Shown piece after piece: positions 1 to 10,088 of a DNA stretch of 64,000 nt (position 1 is the stretch's first letter; the number at the start of each line of letters is the position of its first letter). The notes beneath the pieces are model-generated. The model ran no database searches and was not told the origin of the DNA. It saw nothing but the letters and a program-made list of their open reading frames with translations. Origin of the DNA: Achromobacter agilis (GTDB taxonomy: Bacteria; Pseudomonadota; Gammaproteobacteria; Burkholderiales; Burkholderiaceae_B); the NCBI RefSeq assembly GCF_900496965.1, contig NZ_UFQB01000002.1:62001-126000 (forward strand), given 5' to 3'. The translations under genes were made by a program, and so were the position numbers.

Positions 1-690
1 CAGCGCATGCTGGATCTCAGCGGCGGCACGTCGGGCCTGATCCGGATCGGCACGGTGCCGTCGCTAGGCGCAAGCATCGTGCCGCGGGCGCTTGCGCTTT
101 ACAGCGCCGAGAACCGCGACGTGACCATCCGGCTGACAGAGGCCTACAGCGCGGGGCTGGTGGAACGGCTGGATGCGGGCGAGCTCGACGTGGCCATCGT
201 CAACCTGATCCAACCGGTGCGCAGCCTGGAAACGGCGCCGCTGGTCAGCGAGGAGCTGGTGCTGGTCACGGCGTCGGACAGCCCGTTGCGCAGCGTGGAA
301 TTCAACGACCTGTCCATCGACGCCTTGATCGTGCCTACGCTGGGCCAGGGCCTGCGCGCGATCATCGATCCGGTGCTGAAGAAGCGCGGCCCGGCGGCGC
401 GCCCGCGCCTCGAAATGGATGCCCTGACCCCGACGCTGGAGCTGGTGAAATCAGGCGCCTGGGCCACCATCCTGCCGATCAGCGCGATCGCGCACGAGCT
501 GGACGCCGGGGCCCTGTCGGTGCGCCGGATCCACGCCGACATGCAGCGGCAACTGGTGGTGGTGAATCATCCGCGCCGCCCGCTCAGCCTCGCGGCGCAG
601 CGCTTCGTCGCCGCGCTCGCGGCCGAGGCCCACGACGCCGTCACGCGGGCGCAGCGGTTCATGAAATCGCTGAAGCCGCAGAAAAAATAG
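1..690 (+). CDS. LysR-family transcriptional regulator, C-terminal part (5' end outside window)
   Basis: The frame is open from the first base and ends at TAG 688-690, giving about 229 residues. What is visible is the periplasmic-binding-protein-like effector domain of a LysR regulator: a strand of the type SGLIRIGTVPSLGASIVPRAL starts it, followed by a DVAIVNL segment and a late GAWATILPISAIA segment typical of the second subdomain. The N-terminal winged helix-turn-helix lies upstream of the window, so the true start cannot be placed. The gene converges on purL. The target genes and the effector cannot be told from here. Confidence 0.85.
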   Translation, partial: QRMLDLSGGTSGLIRIGTVPSLGASIVPRALALYSAENRDVTIRLTEAYSAGLVERLDAGELDVAIVNLIQPVRSLETAPLVSEELVLVTASDSPLRSVEFNDLSIDALIVPTLGQGLRAIIDPVLKKRGPAARPRLEMDALTPTLELVKSGAWATILPISAIAHELDAGALSVRRIHADMQRQLVVVNHPRRPLSLAAQRFVAALAAEAHDAVTRAQRFMKSLKPQKK

Positions 691-705
691 GCGCGGCTCC
701 AGGAC

Positions 706-754
706 CCGAAAACACAAACCCCGCCGGGCCGGACACGAGGTCCAGGCGGCGGGG
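706..754 (-). terminator. Intrinsic terminator downstream of purL
   Basis: Read on the minus strand, CCCCGCCG (754-747) pairs with CGGCGGGG (726-719). An inner GGAC/GTCC pairing sits in the loop, and a T-rich tail (TTTGTGTTTT) follows at once. It lies about 45 bp beyond the purL stop, between the convergent LysR and purL genes, so it probably ends the purL transcript. Confidence 0.7.
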
Positions 755-799
755 CGTTCCAGGCAGGCGCGGGGCATCAGCCCCGGCTGCCGGGCGGCC

Positions 800-3700
800 T
801 TATTTCAGCCAGACGCGGGCGTTGCGGAAGATGCGCATCCAGGGGCTGAACGCGCCGCCGGTATCGGCGGTGCCCCACTTCTCGGGCGCCCACGACATCA
901 TGACGTTGCGGGTCACGCGTTCCGGGTGCGGCATCATGACCGTGAAGCGGCCGTCCGCGGTGGTGACCGAGGTCAGGCCGTCCGGGCTGCCATTGGGGTT
1001 GAACGGATAGGCCTCGGTGGCACGGCCCGCGTTGTCGATGAAGCGGGCAGCGGCCAGCACACGGCCGGCGTCGCCCTGCTGCGAGAAGTCGGCATAGCCT
1101 TCGCCGTGAGCCACTGCGACCGGCACGCGGGCGCCTTCCATGCCGGCGAAGAAGATCGACGGCGACTTGGCCACTTCAACCATGGACAGGCGCGCTTCGT
1201 ACTTTTCCGACTGGTTGCGCGTGAAGCGCGGCCAGTGCTCGGCGCCCGGGATCATCGGCGCCAGCGCGGCCATCATCTGGCAGCCATTGCACACGCCCAG
1301 CGCGAAGGTGTCGGGACGCGCGAAGTACGCGGCGAACTGATCGGACAGCTTGCTGTTGAAGCGGATGGTGCGCGCCCAGCCCTCGCCCGCGCCCAGCACG
1401 TCGCCATAGCTGAAGCCGCCCACGGCCACCAGGCCCTGCGCCTGTGCCAGGTCCACGCGGCCGGACAGCAGGTCGGTCATGTGCACGTCGATGGCTTCGA
1501 AGCCGGCGGTGTCGAACGCCCAGGCCATTTCCACCTGGCTGTTGCAACCCTGCTCGCGCAGGATCGCCACGCGCGGACGCTTGCCGGTGTTGATGAAGGG
1601 CGCGGCCACGTCTTCCTGCGGATCGAAGGCGACGTTCGGGCTCATGCCCGGGTCCTTGGCGTCGTTCCAGACATCCAGCTCGGCCTGCGCGCAGGCCGGA
1701 TTGTCGCGGCGGGCCATGATGCGGTAGGACACTTCGCTCCAGGCGCGGCCGAGATCGGCGCGCGGCTGGCCCCAGACCTTCTTGCCGTCGCGGTAGAACT
1801 CCACTTCGTCCGCGCCGTTCAGGCCGCCGATGACGTGCGAGTGGGCCGAGAGGCCCGCGCCGCGCAGCACCTGCATGACGGCGTCGCGCTGCGAGGCCGG
1901 CACCTGGATCACGGCGCCCGCTTCTTCCGAGAACAGCGCCTTCAGCGTCAGTTCTTCGCGCTGCACCGCCACCTGTTCGGGGCGGATCTTGTAGTCGCCC
2001 CAATCCGCCGATTGCGGATCGAAGGTCAGCATGTCCAGGTTCACCGAGATGCCGGTGCGTCCGGCGAAAGCCATTTCGGTCAGCGTGGCGAACAGGCCGC
2101 CGTCGGAGCGGTCGTGATAGGCCAGGATGGTGCCGGCCTCGGCCAGGGTGCGGATCGTGACGAAGAACGCGCGCAGGTCTTGCGGCGCGTCGATGTCCGG
2201 CACGGTTTCGCCGACCTGGTTGTAGGTCTGCGCCAGGATCGAGCCGCCCATGCGGTGGCGGCCGCGGCCCAGGTCGATCAGGATCAGGACGCTGTCGCCG
2301 GCGTCGGTGCGCAGCTGCGGCGTGAGGCTGGCGCGCACGTCGGCCACCGGCGCGAACGCCGTGACGACCAGCGACACCGGCGCCACCACCTGGCGCTGCT
2401 CGCCGTCCTGTTCCCAGGACGTTTTCATGGACAGGGAATCCTTGCCGACCGGAATCGACAGGCCGGTCGCCTGGCACAGTTCGCTGACGGCGGAGACGGT
2501 GTCGTACAGCGCGGCGTCCTGGCCGTCCACGCCGCAGGCCGCCATCCAGTTGGCCGACAGCTTGATGTCTTCCAGGCGCGCCACGTCCGCGGCCGCCAGG
2601 TTGGTCAGGGCTTCGGCCACCGCCATGCGGCCCGAGGCCGGGGCGTCCAGCATGGCGATCGGCGTGCGTTCGCCCATGGACATGGCTTCGCCGCGGAAGC
2701 CTTCGTAGTCGGCCAGCGTCACGGCGCAGTCGGCCACCGGCACCTGCCACGGGCCGACCATCTGGTCGCGGCTGGACAGCCCGCCCACCGTGCGGTCGCC
2801 GATCGTGATCAGGAAGGACTTGTTGGCCACCGTGGGGTGGCGCAGCACGCGGTAGGCGGCTTCGGTCAGGTCGATGCCGGCCAGGTCCAGCGGCGCGGAC
2901 ACGCCGGGCAGGCGCTTCACGTCGCGCGTCATGCGCGGCGGCTTGCCCAGGATCACGTCGATCGGCACGTCCACGGGGCGCACCTCGGCTTCGCCTTGCG
3001 GGCGGATCGTGTCGAGGCCGGGCAGGCCCTCGCCGTCCACCACGCGCAGTTGGCGCTCTTCGGTGGCCACGCCCACCACCGCGTACGGGCAGCGTTCGCG
3101 GCGCGCGATGGCGTCGAAGCGTTCCAGGTCTTTGGGCAGGATCGACAGGACGTAGCGTTCCTGCGATTCGTTGCTCCAGATTTCGGCGGGCGACAGGCCG
3201 GACTCTTCGAGCGGCACGCGCTTCAGATCGAAGATGGCGCCGCGGCCAGCGTCGTTGACCAGTTCCGGGAAGGCGTTGGACAGGCCGCCCGCGCCCACGT
3301 CGTGGATCGCGATGATGGGGTTGTTCTCGGCCTGCTGCCAGCAGCGGTCGATGACTTCCTGCGCGCGGCGTTCGATCTCGGGGTTGCCGCGCTGGACGGA
3401 ATCGAAATCCAGTTCGGCCGAGTTGCTGCCCATGCTGATGCTGGACGCGGCTCCGCCGCCCATGCCGATGCGAAAACCCGGGCCGCCCAGCTGGATCAGG
3501 AGCGCGCCGGGGGGGATGACTTCCTTGTGCGTCAGGCCGGCATCGATGCTGCCCAGGCCGCCCGCGATCATGATGGGCTTGTGGTAGCCCCAGCGCGTAC
3601 CGCCGGCGGTCTGCTCGAACGAGCGGAAATACCCCAGCAGGTTGGGCCGGCCGAATTCGTTGTTGAACGCGGCGCCGCCGATGGGGCCGTCGATCATGAT

Positions 3701-4849
3701 GGACAACGGCGACGCGATGCGTTCGGGCAGGCCGTGGTGGTCGGCTTCCCAGGGCTGCACGGCGTCGTCGAAACGCAGGTGCGACACGGTGAAACCCGTG
3801 AGGCCGGCCTTCGGCTTGGAGCCGCGGCCGGTGGCGCCTTCGTCGCGGATCTCGCCGCCGGCGCCCGTCGAGGCGCCGGGGAACGGCGCGATCGCGGTCG
3901 GGTGGTTGTGCGTTTCCACCTTCATCAGGGTGTGCACGACGGTGTCGCGGCGGATGTAGCGGGCGCCGTCGGCGCCCTCGCCCGTCACCCCGGGAACGCC
4001 CGCCTGGAAGCGCTGCGCGGGGCCGCCTTCCATGATGGCGGCGTTATCCGAATAGGCGACGACCGTGCCGGCCGGCTGCGCCTTGTGGGTGGCGCGGATC
4101 ATGCCGAACAGCGTGTTGGGCTGTTCCTGGCCGTCGATCACCCATTCGGCGTTGAAGATCTTGTGGCGGCAGTGCTCGCTGTTGGCCTGCGCGAACATCA
4201 TCAGTTCCACGTCGGTGGGGTCGCGCCCCAGATCGGCGAAGGACTTGGCCAGGTATTCGATTTCGTCGTCCGACAGGGCCAGGCCCAGCGTGAAGTTGGC
4301 CTCGACCAGCGCCTGGGCGCCGCGCGCCTGGACGTCCACGGTGCGCATGGGCTTGCCCGCCAGCGCCTGGAACAGCGCCTGGCCGTCGAAGCTGGCGTCC
4401 ACCACGGTTTCGGTCATGCGGTCGTGCAGGCAGTCGGCCGCGCGCGCCAGCATGGCGTCGTCGAAAGATTTGGCGCCCAGCAGGCCGCGTTCCGGCGTGA
4501 TCACATAGCGCACGCCGCGTTCGATGCGGTGGACGGACGACAGGCCGCAGTTGTGGGCGATGTCGGTGGCCTTGCTGGCCCACGGGGAAATCGTGCCCAG
4601 ACGCGGGATCACCAGCAGCGCGAGGCTCTTGGCCGGCGCTTCGCCCGTGGCGGGCGTGCCGTAGTCCAGCAACTGGGTCAACTGTTGCTGCTGCTCGGCC
4701 GTCAGGGCGGCGTCGGTGCTGACGAAGTGCTCGTAGCGGGCGGATATGTCGGCCACCGGCAGGCCGGCTTCCTTCAACTGCGCCAGGAGGCGTTCGCGAC
4801 GAAAGGAGGACAGGACGGAGGAACCAGGCAGATGCTGAACTAGGGACAC
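800..4849 (-). CDS. purL: Phosphoribosylformylglycinamidine synthase (FGAM synthetase), large single-chain form
   Basis: Catalyses the fourth step of de novo purine synthesis: FGAR + glutamine + ATP to FGAM. It is cytoplasmic. At about 1349 residues it has the long proteobacterial architecture: N-terminal PurS-like and linker regions, two AIRS-type ATP-binding halves (motifs such as [10 protein letters not shown] and [11 protein letters not shown]), and a C-terminal class I glutamine amidotransferase. The amidotransferase triad is visible: the cysteine in GVCNGCQ (about residue 1187) and the His/Glu of PHPER (about 1308 and 1310). I chose GTG at 4849 because homology-like sequence ([20 protein letters not shown]) begins there. 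An in-frame TTG at 4882 would add eleven residues and has no Shine-Dalgarno. It stands alone between an intrinsic terminator and a divergent TRAP operon. Confidence 0.95.
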   Translation of the reverse strand: MSLVQHLPGSSVLSSFRRERLLAQLKEAGLPVADISARYEHFVSTDAALTAEQQQQLTQLLDYGTPATGEAPAKSLALLVIPRLGTISPWASKATDIAHNCGLSSVHRIERGVRYVITPERGLLGAKSFDDAMLARAADCLHDRMTETVVDASFDGQALFQALAGKPMRTVDVQARGAQALVEANFTLGLALSDDEIEYLAKSFADLGRDPTDVELMMFAQANSEHCRHKIFNAEWVIDGQEQPNTLFGMIRATHKAQPAGTVVAYSDNAAIMEGGPAQRFQAGVPGVTGEGADGARYIRRDTVVHTLMKVETHNHPTAIAPFPGASTGAGGEIRDEGATGRGSKPKAGLTGFTVSHLRFDDAVQPWEADHHGLPERIASPLSIMIDGPIGGAAFNNEFGRPNLLGYFRSFEQTAGGTRWGYHKPIMIAGGLGSIDAGLTHKEVIPPGALLIQLGGPGFRIGMGGGAASSISMGSNSAELDFDSVQRGNPEIERRAQEVIDRCWQQAENNPIIAIHDVGAGGLSNAFPELVNDAGRGAIFDLKRVPLEESGLSPAEIWSNESQERYVLSILPKDLERFDAIARRERCPYAVVGVATEERQLRVVDGEGLPGLDTIRPQGEAEVRPVDVPIDVILGKPPRMTRDVKRLPGVSAPLDLAGIDLTEAAYRVLRHPTVANKSFLITIGDRTVGGLSSRDQMVGPWQVPVADCAVTLADYEGFRGEAMSMGERTPIAMLDAPASGRMAVAEALTNLAAADVARLEDIKLSANWMAACGVDGQDAALYDTVSAVSELCQATGLSIPVGKDSLSMKTSWEQDGEQRQVVAPVSLVVTAFAPVADVRASLTPQLRTDAGDSVLILIDLGRGRHRMGGSILAQTYNQVGETVPDIDAPQDLRAFFVTIRTLAEAGTILAYHDRSDGGLFATLTEMAFAGRTGISVNLDMLTFDPQSADWGDYKIRPEQVAVQREELTLKALFSEEAGAVIQVPASQRDAVMQVLRGAGLSAHSHVIGGLNGADEVEFYRDGKKVWGQPRADLGRAWSEVSYRIMARRDNPACAQAELDVWNDAKDPGMSPNVAFDPQEDVAAPFINTGKRPRVAILREQGCNSQVEMAWAFDTAGFEAIDVHMTDLLSGRVDLAQAQGLVAVGGFSYGDVLGAGEGWARTIRFNSKLSDQFAAYFARPDTFALGVCNGCQMMAALAPMIPGAEHWPRFTRNQSEKYEARLSMVEVAKSPSIFFAGMEGARVPVAVAHGEGYADFSQQGDAGRVLAAARFIDNAGRATEAYPFNPNGSPDGLTSVTTADGRFTVMMPHPERVTRNVMMSWAPEKWGTADTGGAFSPWMRIFRNARVWLK

Positions 4850-5211
4850 GATGCGGGCGCCGTATAAGGAAGAGAGGAGCAAAACGTGATTTTACCCGTT
4901 TAGGGGGTTTTCCCGGAGCCGCCGTTCAATCCGCCCGCGAACGTCCGATTTCGGCCATTGTTACAAAAGAATTCCAGCGCGGCGACACAATGATGGTGCA
5001 ACGCAATATTCGGCTTGATTCCTTTATGGATTCTGCCTTTACATCTCAAGCTGGCGGGTGATCCGGCACGTTTATGGTGCGTCGCATCATGTTGCAGCGA
5101 TCCCGCACCGCGGGAAAACACGAACTTCCGCCCCCACGACGCGACGGTAGGATGCAGCCACCCAACAAATAAAAAGCAAAGCGCCGACCCGCGCGCTGGC
5201 CGTTGCCTCAC
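4850..5211. other. Intergenic region between divergent purL and TRAP genes
   Basis: This stretch of about 360 bp has no gene I can support. It must hold the promoters of purL (leftward) and the TRAP operon (rightward). It is less GC-rich than its surroundings in places, as promoter DNA often is, but I could not pick a convincing -35/-10 pair or operator by eye. Confidence 0.4.
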
Positions 5212-5769
5212 ATGTCCCGCCCCGAAGCCCCCGTCGAGCCCGTCGAACCGATCATCCCCGCAGAAACCGATCCCGCCGTAAAAGTGCCGCTGGCCATCGA
5301 GGACTGGCTGGCCGTGATCCTGCTGGCGACCCTGGCCATCATTACCTTCCTGAACGTGCTGGTGCGCTACTTCACCGACCAGTCGTTCGCATGGACGGAA
5401 GAAATCTCGGTATTCCTGCTGATCGTCCTGACCATGGCGGGCGGCAGCGTGGCGTTCGTGCGCAACCACCATATCCGCATCGAAATCCTGGCGGACTCCG
5501 GCTCGCCGCGCCGCCAGCGCATCTTGGCGCTGATTTCCAATAGCTGCGTCCTGGCGTTCTTCCTGCTGCTGACCGTGCTGTCGGTCAAGCTGGTGGTCGA
5601 CGAATACGTCTACGAAGAGACCTCCCCCGCGATCGGCGTGCCGACCTGGTGGTATTCGATCTGGCTGCCGGTCATGGCCGCGTCGATTTCACTGCGCACC
5701 ATCGGCATCATCCGCCGCATCGCGCGCGCGCCCCTCCCCGCCGGCACGGCTTCCCAGGAACGTCCATGA
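5212..5769 (+). CDS. TRAP transporter small membrane subunit (DctQ type)
   Basis: About 185 residues with four predicted membrane segments. The first follows VPLAIEDWLAVILLATLAII, and the conserved NVLVRYF and FAWTEEISVFLL stretches of DctQ proteins come next. DctQ pairs with DctM to form the inner-membrane part of a sodium-driven TRAP importer. The start at ATG 5212 removes three residues from the longest open frame (TTG 5203); no clear Shine-Dalgarno supports either. The stop overlaps the DctM start (ATGA at 5766-5769), so the two are translationally coupled. The substrate is not evident, because no catabolic enzyme accompanies this operon. Confidence 0.88.
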   Translation: MSRPEAPVEPVEPIIPAETDPAVKVPLAIEDWLAVILLATLAIITFLNVLVRYFTDQSFAWTEEISVFLLIVLTMAGGSVAFVRNHHIRIEILADSGSPRRQRILALISNSCVLAFFLLLTVLSVKLVVDEYVYEETSPAIGVPTWWYSIWLPVMAASISLRTIGIIRRIARAPLPAGTASQERP

Positions 5770-7064
5770 TCGCGGGCATCCTCTTCACCGTCTTCATCGT
5801 CCTGATGCTGATCGGCGTGCCGGTCGGCGTGGCGCTGGGCCTGGGCGGCACCGTGGCCATCGTGCTGTCCAACCTGGACACGCCCTGGTATGGCCTGCTG
5901 ACCGTGCCGCAGAATTTCTACGCGGGCCTGGCGAAGTACCCGCTGCTGGCGATCCCCATGTTCGTGCTGGTGGGGTCGATCTTCGACCGCTCCGGCGTGG
6001 CCAAGCGGCTGGTGGACTTCGCGATCGCCATCGTCGGACGCGGTCCGGGCATGCTGCCGTTGGTGTCGATCGCGGTCGCCATGTTCCTGGGCGGGATCTC
6101 CGGCTCCGGCCCGGCATGCGCGGCGGCCGTGGGCGCTGTGATGATCACCGCGATGTCGCGCGCCGGCTATCCCGGTTCGTTCTCGGCCGCCGTCGTGGCA
6201 GCCGGCGCCGCCACGGACATCCTGATCCCGCCGTCGGTCGCCTTCATCATCTACTCGGTGCTGGTGCCCGGGGCCTCGGTGCCCGCCCTGTTCGCCGCCG
6301 GCATGGTGCCCGGCATCCTGGCCGGCCTGGCGCTGATCATCCCGGCCGTATGGCTGGCCCGCAAGCACAAGATGGGCGCGCTGGAATCGCACCTGCCGCG
6401 CCCGCCCTTCTGGACCAGCCTGCGTGAGGCCTCGTGGGGCCTGGCGGCGCCGGTCCTGATCCTGGGCGGGATGCGCATGGGCTGGTTCACGCCCACGGAA
6501 GCCGCCGTGGTCGCGGTGTTCTACGGTCTGTTCGTCGGCATATTCATCCACCGCACCATCAAGCTGCGCGACCTCTTCACCATCCTGCGCGAAGCGGCCG
6601 AACTGTCCGCCGTCATCATGCTGGTCGTGACGCTGGCCGGCATCTTCGCCTGGGCGCTGTCCACCCTCAGCGTGATCGACCCCATCACGCACGCCATCGT
6701 CAATTCGGGCCTGGGCGAATGGGGCGTGCTGGCGCTGCTGATCCTGCTGCTGATGACCGTGGGCATGTTCCTGGACGGCATCTCCATCTTCCTGATCTTC
6801 GTGCCGCTGCTCATGCCCATCGCCAACGCCTATGGCTGGGATCCGGTGTGGTTCGGCGTGATCCTCACCCTGAAGGTGGCGCTGGGCCAGTTCACCCCGC
6901 CGCTGGCGGTGAACCTGATGGTGTCGTGCCGCATCGCGCGGGTGCCCATGGAGTCCACCGTGCGCTGGGTGGTGTGGCTGCTGGGCGCGATGTTTCTGGT
7001 GCTGGTCGCGGTGCTGGCCTTCCCGCAGCTGGCGCTGTGGCTGCCTCACAAGCTGGGCTATTGA
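5766..7064 (+). CDS. TRAP transporter large membrane subunit (DctM type)
   Basis: A 432-residue very hydrophobic protein of the DctM/ion-transporter superfamily with about twelve membrane segments. It forms the translocation channel with DctQ. Family hallmarks are visible: GVPVGVALGLGG near the N-terminus, LLAIPMFVLVGSIFDRSG, the GISGSGPACAAAVG loop, TDILIPPSVAFIIYSVL and a C-terminal GQFTPPLAVNLMVSC. It starts at ATG 5766 inside the dctQ stop codon; frames open further upstream overlap dctQ and are artefacts. Substrate capture is by the DctP protein encoded 79 bp downstream. Confidence 0.92.
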   Translation: MIAGILFTVFIVLMLIGVPVGVALGLGGTVAIVLSNLDTPWYGLLTVPQNFYAGLAKYPLLAIPMFVLVGSIFDRSGVAKRLVDFAIAIVGRGPGMLPLVSIAVAMFLGGISGSGPACAAAVGAVMITAMSRAGYPGSFSAAVVAAGAATDILIPPSVAFIIYSVLVPGASVPALFAAGMVPGILAGLALIIPAVWLARKHKMGALESHLPRPPFWTSLREASWGLAAPVLILGGMRMGWFTPTEAAVVAVFYGLFVGIFIHRTIKLRDLFTILREAAELSAVIMLVVTLAGIFAWALSTLSVIDPITHAIVNSGLGEWGVLALLILLLMTVGMFLDGISIFLIFVPLLMPIANAYGWDPVWFGVILTLKVALGQFTPPLAVNLMVSCRIARVPMESTVRWVVWLLGAMFLVLVAVLAFPQLALWLPHKLGY

Positions 7065-7143
7065 ACGGGCGCCCCCCCGCCCCAAGCGTTACGCGTACGC
7101 ATTACACAACAACAGAAAGACTTGCAAAGAGAGGAGACGCAAC

Positions 7144-8172
7144 ATGAAATTCCGCAACCTGATCGGCGCCGCCCTGTGCGCCGCGGCAGTGGTGGGCATG
7201 GCGCCCGCGCATGCGCAGAACTACAAGCCCGAGTACAAGCTCTCCATCGTCGTCGGCACCACCTTCCCGTGGGGCCAGGGCGCTGAAATCTGGTCGAACC
7301 TGGTGCGCGAGCGCACGCAAGGCCGCATCAATATCAAGGTCTATCCCGGCACCTCGCTGGTCCAGGGCGACCAGACCCGCGAGTTCACCGCCATCCGCCA
7401 GGGCGTGATCGACATGGCCGTCGGCTCCACCATCAACTGGTCGCCGCAGGTCAAGCAGCTGAACCTGTTCTCCTTGCCCTTCCTGATGCCCGACTATGCC
7501 GCCATCGATTCGCTGGTGCAGGGCGACGTGGGCAAGGAAATGTTCAAGCTCATCGAGAAGGCCGGCGTGGTGCCGCTGGCCTGGGGTGAAAACGGCTACC
7601 GCCAGCTCAGCAACTCCAAGCACGAGATCAAGAAGCCCGAGGACATGAAGGGCATGAAGCTGCGCGTGGTGGGCTCGCCGCTGTACATCGACACGTTCAC
7701 CGCGCTGGGCGCCAACCCCACGCAGATGAGCTGGGCCGACGCTCAGCCCGCGCTGGCCAGCGGCGCCGTGGACGGCCAGGAAAATCCCCTGTCCATCTAT
7801 ACCGGCTCCAAGCTCTACACCGTGGGCCAGAAGTACCTGACCCTGTGGAACTACGTGGCCGATCCGCTGGTCTTCGTGGTCAATCGCGAAGTCTGGAACT
7901 CCTGGTCCGAAAAGGACCGCGACATCGTGCGCCAGGCCGCGCTGGACGCCGGCAAACAGCAGATCGTGATCGCGCGCAAAGGCGTGACGCCCGAAGACCC
8001 GTCCCTGCTGAAGGAAATCGAGGGCCACGGCGTCACGGTGACCTCGCTGTCGCAGGCCGACCACGACGCCTTCGTGAAAGCCACCAAGCCCGTCTACGAC
8101 AAGTGGAAGAAGCAGATCGGCGAAGACCTGGTGAACCTGGCCGAGAAGTCGATCGCCAACCGTAAGAAGTAA
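7144..8172 (+). CDS. TRAP transporter periplasmic substrate-binding protein (DctP type)
   Basis: A 342-residue secreted binding protein. Residues 1-24 form a Sec signal peptide ending in AHAQ. The mature part shows DctP features: LRVVGSPLYIDTFTALGANPT (the region holding the arginine that binds the substrate carboxylate), then SWADAQPALASGAVDGQENPL. It captures an organic acid in the periplasm and delivers it to the DctQM pair encoded just upstream. A good ribosome site (GAGGAG, six bases before ATG 7144) marks the start. Transcription probably ends at the hairpin at 8257-8291. Confidence 0.92.
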   Translation: MKFRNLIGAALCAAAVVGMAPAHAQNYKPEYKLSIVVGTTFPWGQGAEIWSNLVRERTQGRINIKVYPGTSLVQGDQTREFTAIRQGVIDMAVGSTINWSPQVKQLNLFSLPFLMPDYAAIDSLVQGDVGKEMFKLIEKAGVVPLAWGENGYRQLSNSKHEIKKPEDMKGMKLRVVGSPLYIDTFTALGANPTQMSWADAQPALASGAVDGQENPLSIYTGSKLYTVGQKYLTLWNYVADPLVFVVNREVWNSWSEKDRDIVRQAALDAGKQQIVIARKGVTPEDPSLLKEIEGHGVTVTSLSQADHDAFVKATKPVYDKWKKQIGEDLVNLAEKSIANRKK

Positions 8173-8256
8173 GCCCGCAAGAACACTGCAAGCCCCAGGG
8201 GAACCGGCGGCGCAAGCCGCCAACCGAGGCAGGGACGCCAGATCCCGCCCACCAAC

Positions 8257-8291
8257 GGGCGCCGGCCAAAAGCTGGCGCCCGTAATTTTTT
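8257..8291 (+). terminator. Intrinsic terminator of the TRAP operon
   Basis: GGGCGCCGGC (8257-8266) pairs with GCTGGCGCCC (8272-8281), one G-T pair included, around a CAAAA loop. GTAA and six T residues follow. This is a textbook rho-independent terminator 85 bp after the dctP stop. Confidence 0.88.
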
Positions 8292-8307
8292 GGGTTTCTT
8301 GGGGGGA

Positions 8308-8473
8308 GTGTCAGACACCCGGGGAGCAATGGCGCAAGTCTGCGGGGCTTGCCGTACGGGTGTCAGACACTGTTTTGATGCCGAGGTATCTGACGCCCTG
8401 CCCATTTCTTGTGTCTGACACCCGTACGCGCTGCCGCCCCTGCCTGAAGCAACGCCCCCCAGGTGTCAGACAC
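8308..8473. repeat. Short phased array of GTGTCNGACAC palindromes (array 1)
   Basis: Four exact copies of GTGTC-A/T-GACAC start at 8308, 8360, 8411 and 8463, that is every 51-52 bp. The 40-41 bases between copies are not related to one another by eye. Degenerate traces (TCTGACGCCC near 8389, GTCTGGCACCC near 8496) lie inside and just after the array. The copies occupy the intergenic space between the TRAP terminator and the greB stop codon. The same motif with the same pitch recurs at 12.6-13.25 kb. Confidence 0.85.
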
Positions 8474-8521
8474 CCTCGAAAAAAACACCCTCTAAACGTC
8501 TGGCACCCTCGCAAAAAACCT

Positions 8522-9073
8522 CTACTCCGGGTACCGAACCTCCAGGATATCCAGTTCCTCGATCCCGCCCGGCGTGCGCAAGACCACCGTGTCGCCTTCC
8601 TTGGCCTTGATCAGGGCGCGCGCCACCGGGGAGATCCAGCTGATCTTGCCGGCCAGCGGCTCGGCCTCGTCGACGCCGACGATGGTCACGCTGTGCTCCG
8701 TGCCCGCCTTGTCGGAATACAGGACCGTGGCGCCGAAGAACACCTGGTCGCGGTTGGGCTGGGCGGCGGGGTCGACGACCTCCGCGATGTCGAGCCGCTT
8801 GGTCAGGAAGCGCATGCGGCGATCGATTTCGCGCAGGCGCTTCTTGCCGTAGAGATAGTCGCCGTTCTCCGAGCGGTCACCGTTGGACGCGGCCCAGGAC
8901 ACCACCTGCACGACGGAGGGACGCTCCACGTTCATCAGGTGCGTCAGTTCGCCGCGCAGGCGTTCGTAGCCACCGGGCGTCATGTAGTTCTTCGTGCCTG
9001 CCGGAAGCGCCTGGGCTTGCGGCAGGTCGTCGTCGTCCTCTTGGTCGGACTCTTTAACAAATGCTTTATTCAT
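8522..9073 (-). CDS. greB: Transcription elongation factor GreB
   Basis: A 183-residue cytoplasmic factor that enters the RNA polymerase secondary channel and stimulates cleavage of backtracked RNA. An acidic, low-complexity N-terminal tail (ESDQEDDDDL) precedes the coiled-coil domain (about residues 30-100), which carries the acidic tip SWAASNGDRSENGDYLYGKK. The C-terminal FKBP-like domain contains SWISPVARALIKAKEGDTVV. The basic patch and LTKRL spacing favour GreB over GreA. ATG 9073 is the chosen start. The stop codon sits about 50 bp from the last copy of repeat array 1. Confidence 0.92.
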   Translation of the reverse strand: MNKAFVKESDQEDDDDLPQAQALPAGTKNYMTPGGYERLRGELTHLMNVERPSVVQVVSWAASNGDRSENGDYLYGKKRLREIDRRMRFLTKRLDIAEVVDPAAQPNRDQVFFGATVLYSDKAGTEHSVTIVGVDEAEPLAGKISWISPVARALIKAKEGDTVVLRTPGGIEELDILEVRYPE

Positions 9074-9145
9074 GGCGGTTGCGCCGGTTGGGCGCGGTCA
9101 CAGTCGATCGTCTTGGAGGGCAAGGCGGCGGGGCCGCTGCCCGCA

Positions 9146-9991
9146 TCAGAACCAGTCGTGCCAGACCGGTTTAAGGTCGGACGGCAATGCCGGCAGGCGG
9201 CCCAGGTCCATCCGGCTTTCCTTCGGGCTATGGAAGTCCGAGCCGCGCGACGCCAGGAAACCGTAGCGGCGGGCCACGTCCGCATACTGGCGGGCTTCCT
9301 CGGCGGTATGGCTGCCCGTGTTGACCTCGATGCCGACGCCGCCCAGTTGCAGGAATTCGTCGAACAGCGCGGCGAACTGCAGGGGCGTGTACTTGTAGCG
9401 GCCCGGATGCGCAATGACGGCCAGGCCGCCCGCGCCGCGTATCCAGCCCACCGCCTCTGCCAGCGTGGCCCATTGCATGGGGACGTGGCCGGGCCGGTCG
9501 TCGCCCAGATGCTTGTTGAATACGGTCTGCACGTCCGGGCAGTAGCCGGCCTGGACCAGATAGCGCGCGAAGTGCGTGCGGCTGATGAGTTCGGGATTGC
9601 CGGCGAACGGCAGCGCGCCCTCATAGGCGCCCGGCATGCCCATGTCCGCCAGGCGCTCGCCGATGCGCTTGGCGCGTTCCGCGCGGCCGGCGCGGGTTTT
9701 GCGCAGGCCGTCGACCAGAACGGTGTTTTCGGGATCGAACCGCAGCCCGACGATGTGCACCGTCAGGCCGGCCCACGTCACGGAGATCTCGACGCCGGTG
9801 GCGAACGCCATGCCCAGTTCGCGCGCCGCGCTGGCGGCCTCGACCAGGCCGCCCACTTCATCGTGGTCGGTCAGCGCCCAGACGTCCACGCCGTTGGCGT
9901 GCGCGCGCTGCGCCACGTCGCGAGGCGCGAGCGCGCCGTCCGAGACGGTGGAATGGCAATGCAGATCGATGTTCAGGGTGCGCGTGTTCAT
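9146..9991 (-). CDS. PHP-domain metal-dependent phosphoesterase (TrpH/RNase AM type)
   Basis: A 281-residue cytoplasmic PHP-family protein. Metal-binding motifs are all visible: DLHCHS near residue 9, LTDHDE near 40, GVEIS near 66, AHPGR in the middle and SDFHSP near the C-terminus. Relatives hydrolyse 3',5'-nucleoside bisphosphates and trim 5' ends of structured RNAs one nucleotide at a time (E. coli YciV/RNase AM). It is transcribed in the same direction as greB, 72 bp upstream of it, so co-transcription is possible. The substrate is assigned by family only. Confidence 0.85.
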   Translation of the reverse strand: MNTRTLNIDLHCHSTVSDGALAPRDVAQRAHANGVDVWALTDHDEVGGLVEAASAARELGMAFATGVEISVTWAGLTVHIVGLRFDPENTVLVDGLRKTRAGRAERAKRIGERLADMGMPGAYEGALPFAGNPELISRTHFARYLVQAGYCPDVQTVFNKHLGDDRPGHVPMQWATLAEAVGWIRGAGGLAVIAHPGRYKYTPLQFAALFDEFLQLGGVGIEVNTGSHTAEEARQYADVARRYGFLASRGSDFHSPKESRMDLGRLPALPSDLKPVWHDWF

Positions 9992-10088
9992 GGGGCTATT
10001 GTAGGGAAGGCCCGCCAGCGTGGATAGCGCCGTGTCCGTCCCTGGTTTGCCGGGGACGGCGCAAGGCGCTTTTCCGAGCGAACCGGCC

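Noticed and set aside
926-4843. A 1305-codon open frame on the plus strand opposite purL
   Set aside because: It is antisense to a clearly conserved gene. It is rich in His, Ala, Gly and Arg, as GC-rich shadow frames are, and shows no recognisable domain.
5610-7085. A 491-codon minus-strand frame opposite the TRAP dctM gene
   Set aside because: The translation is almost entirely His, Gln, Arg, Gly and Asp, the complement of hydrophobic codons, and has no domain.
8308-8473. Second CRISPR-like reading of array 1
   Set aside because: Spacers of 40-41 bases are unique here, but the repeat is far shorter than any known CRISPR repeat, there are only four copies, and the same motif forms ordinary tandem repeats 4 kb away.
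10030-10088. GC-rich inverted repeat downstream of the alpha/beta hydrolase
   Set aside because: The arms (GCGCCGT...ACGGCGC) pair imperfectly and no T-tract follows on the minus strand, so I did not call it a terminator.
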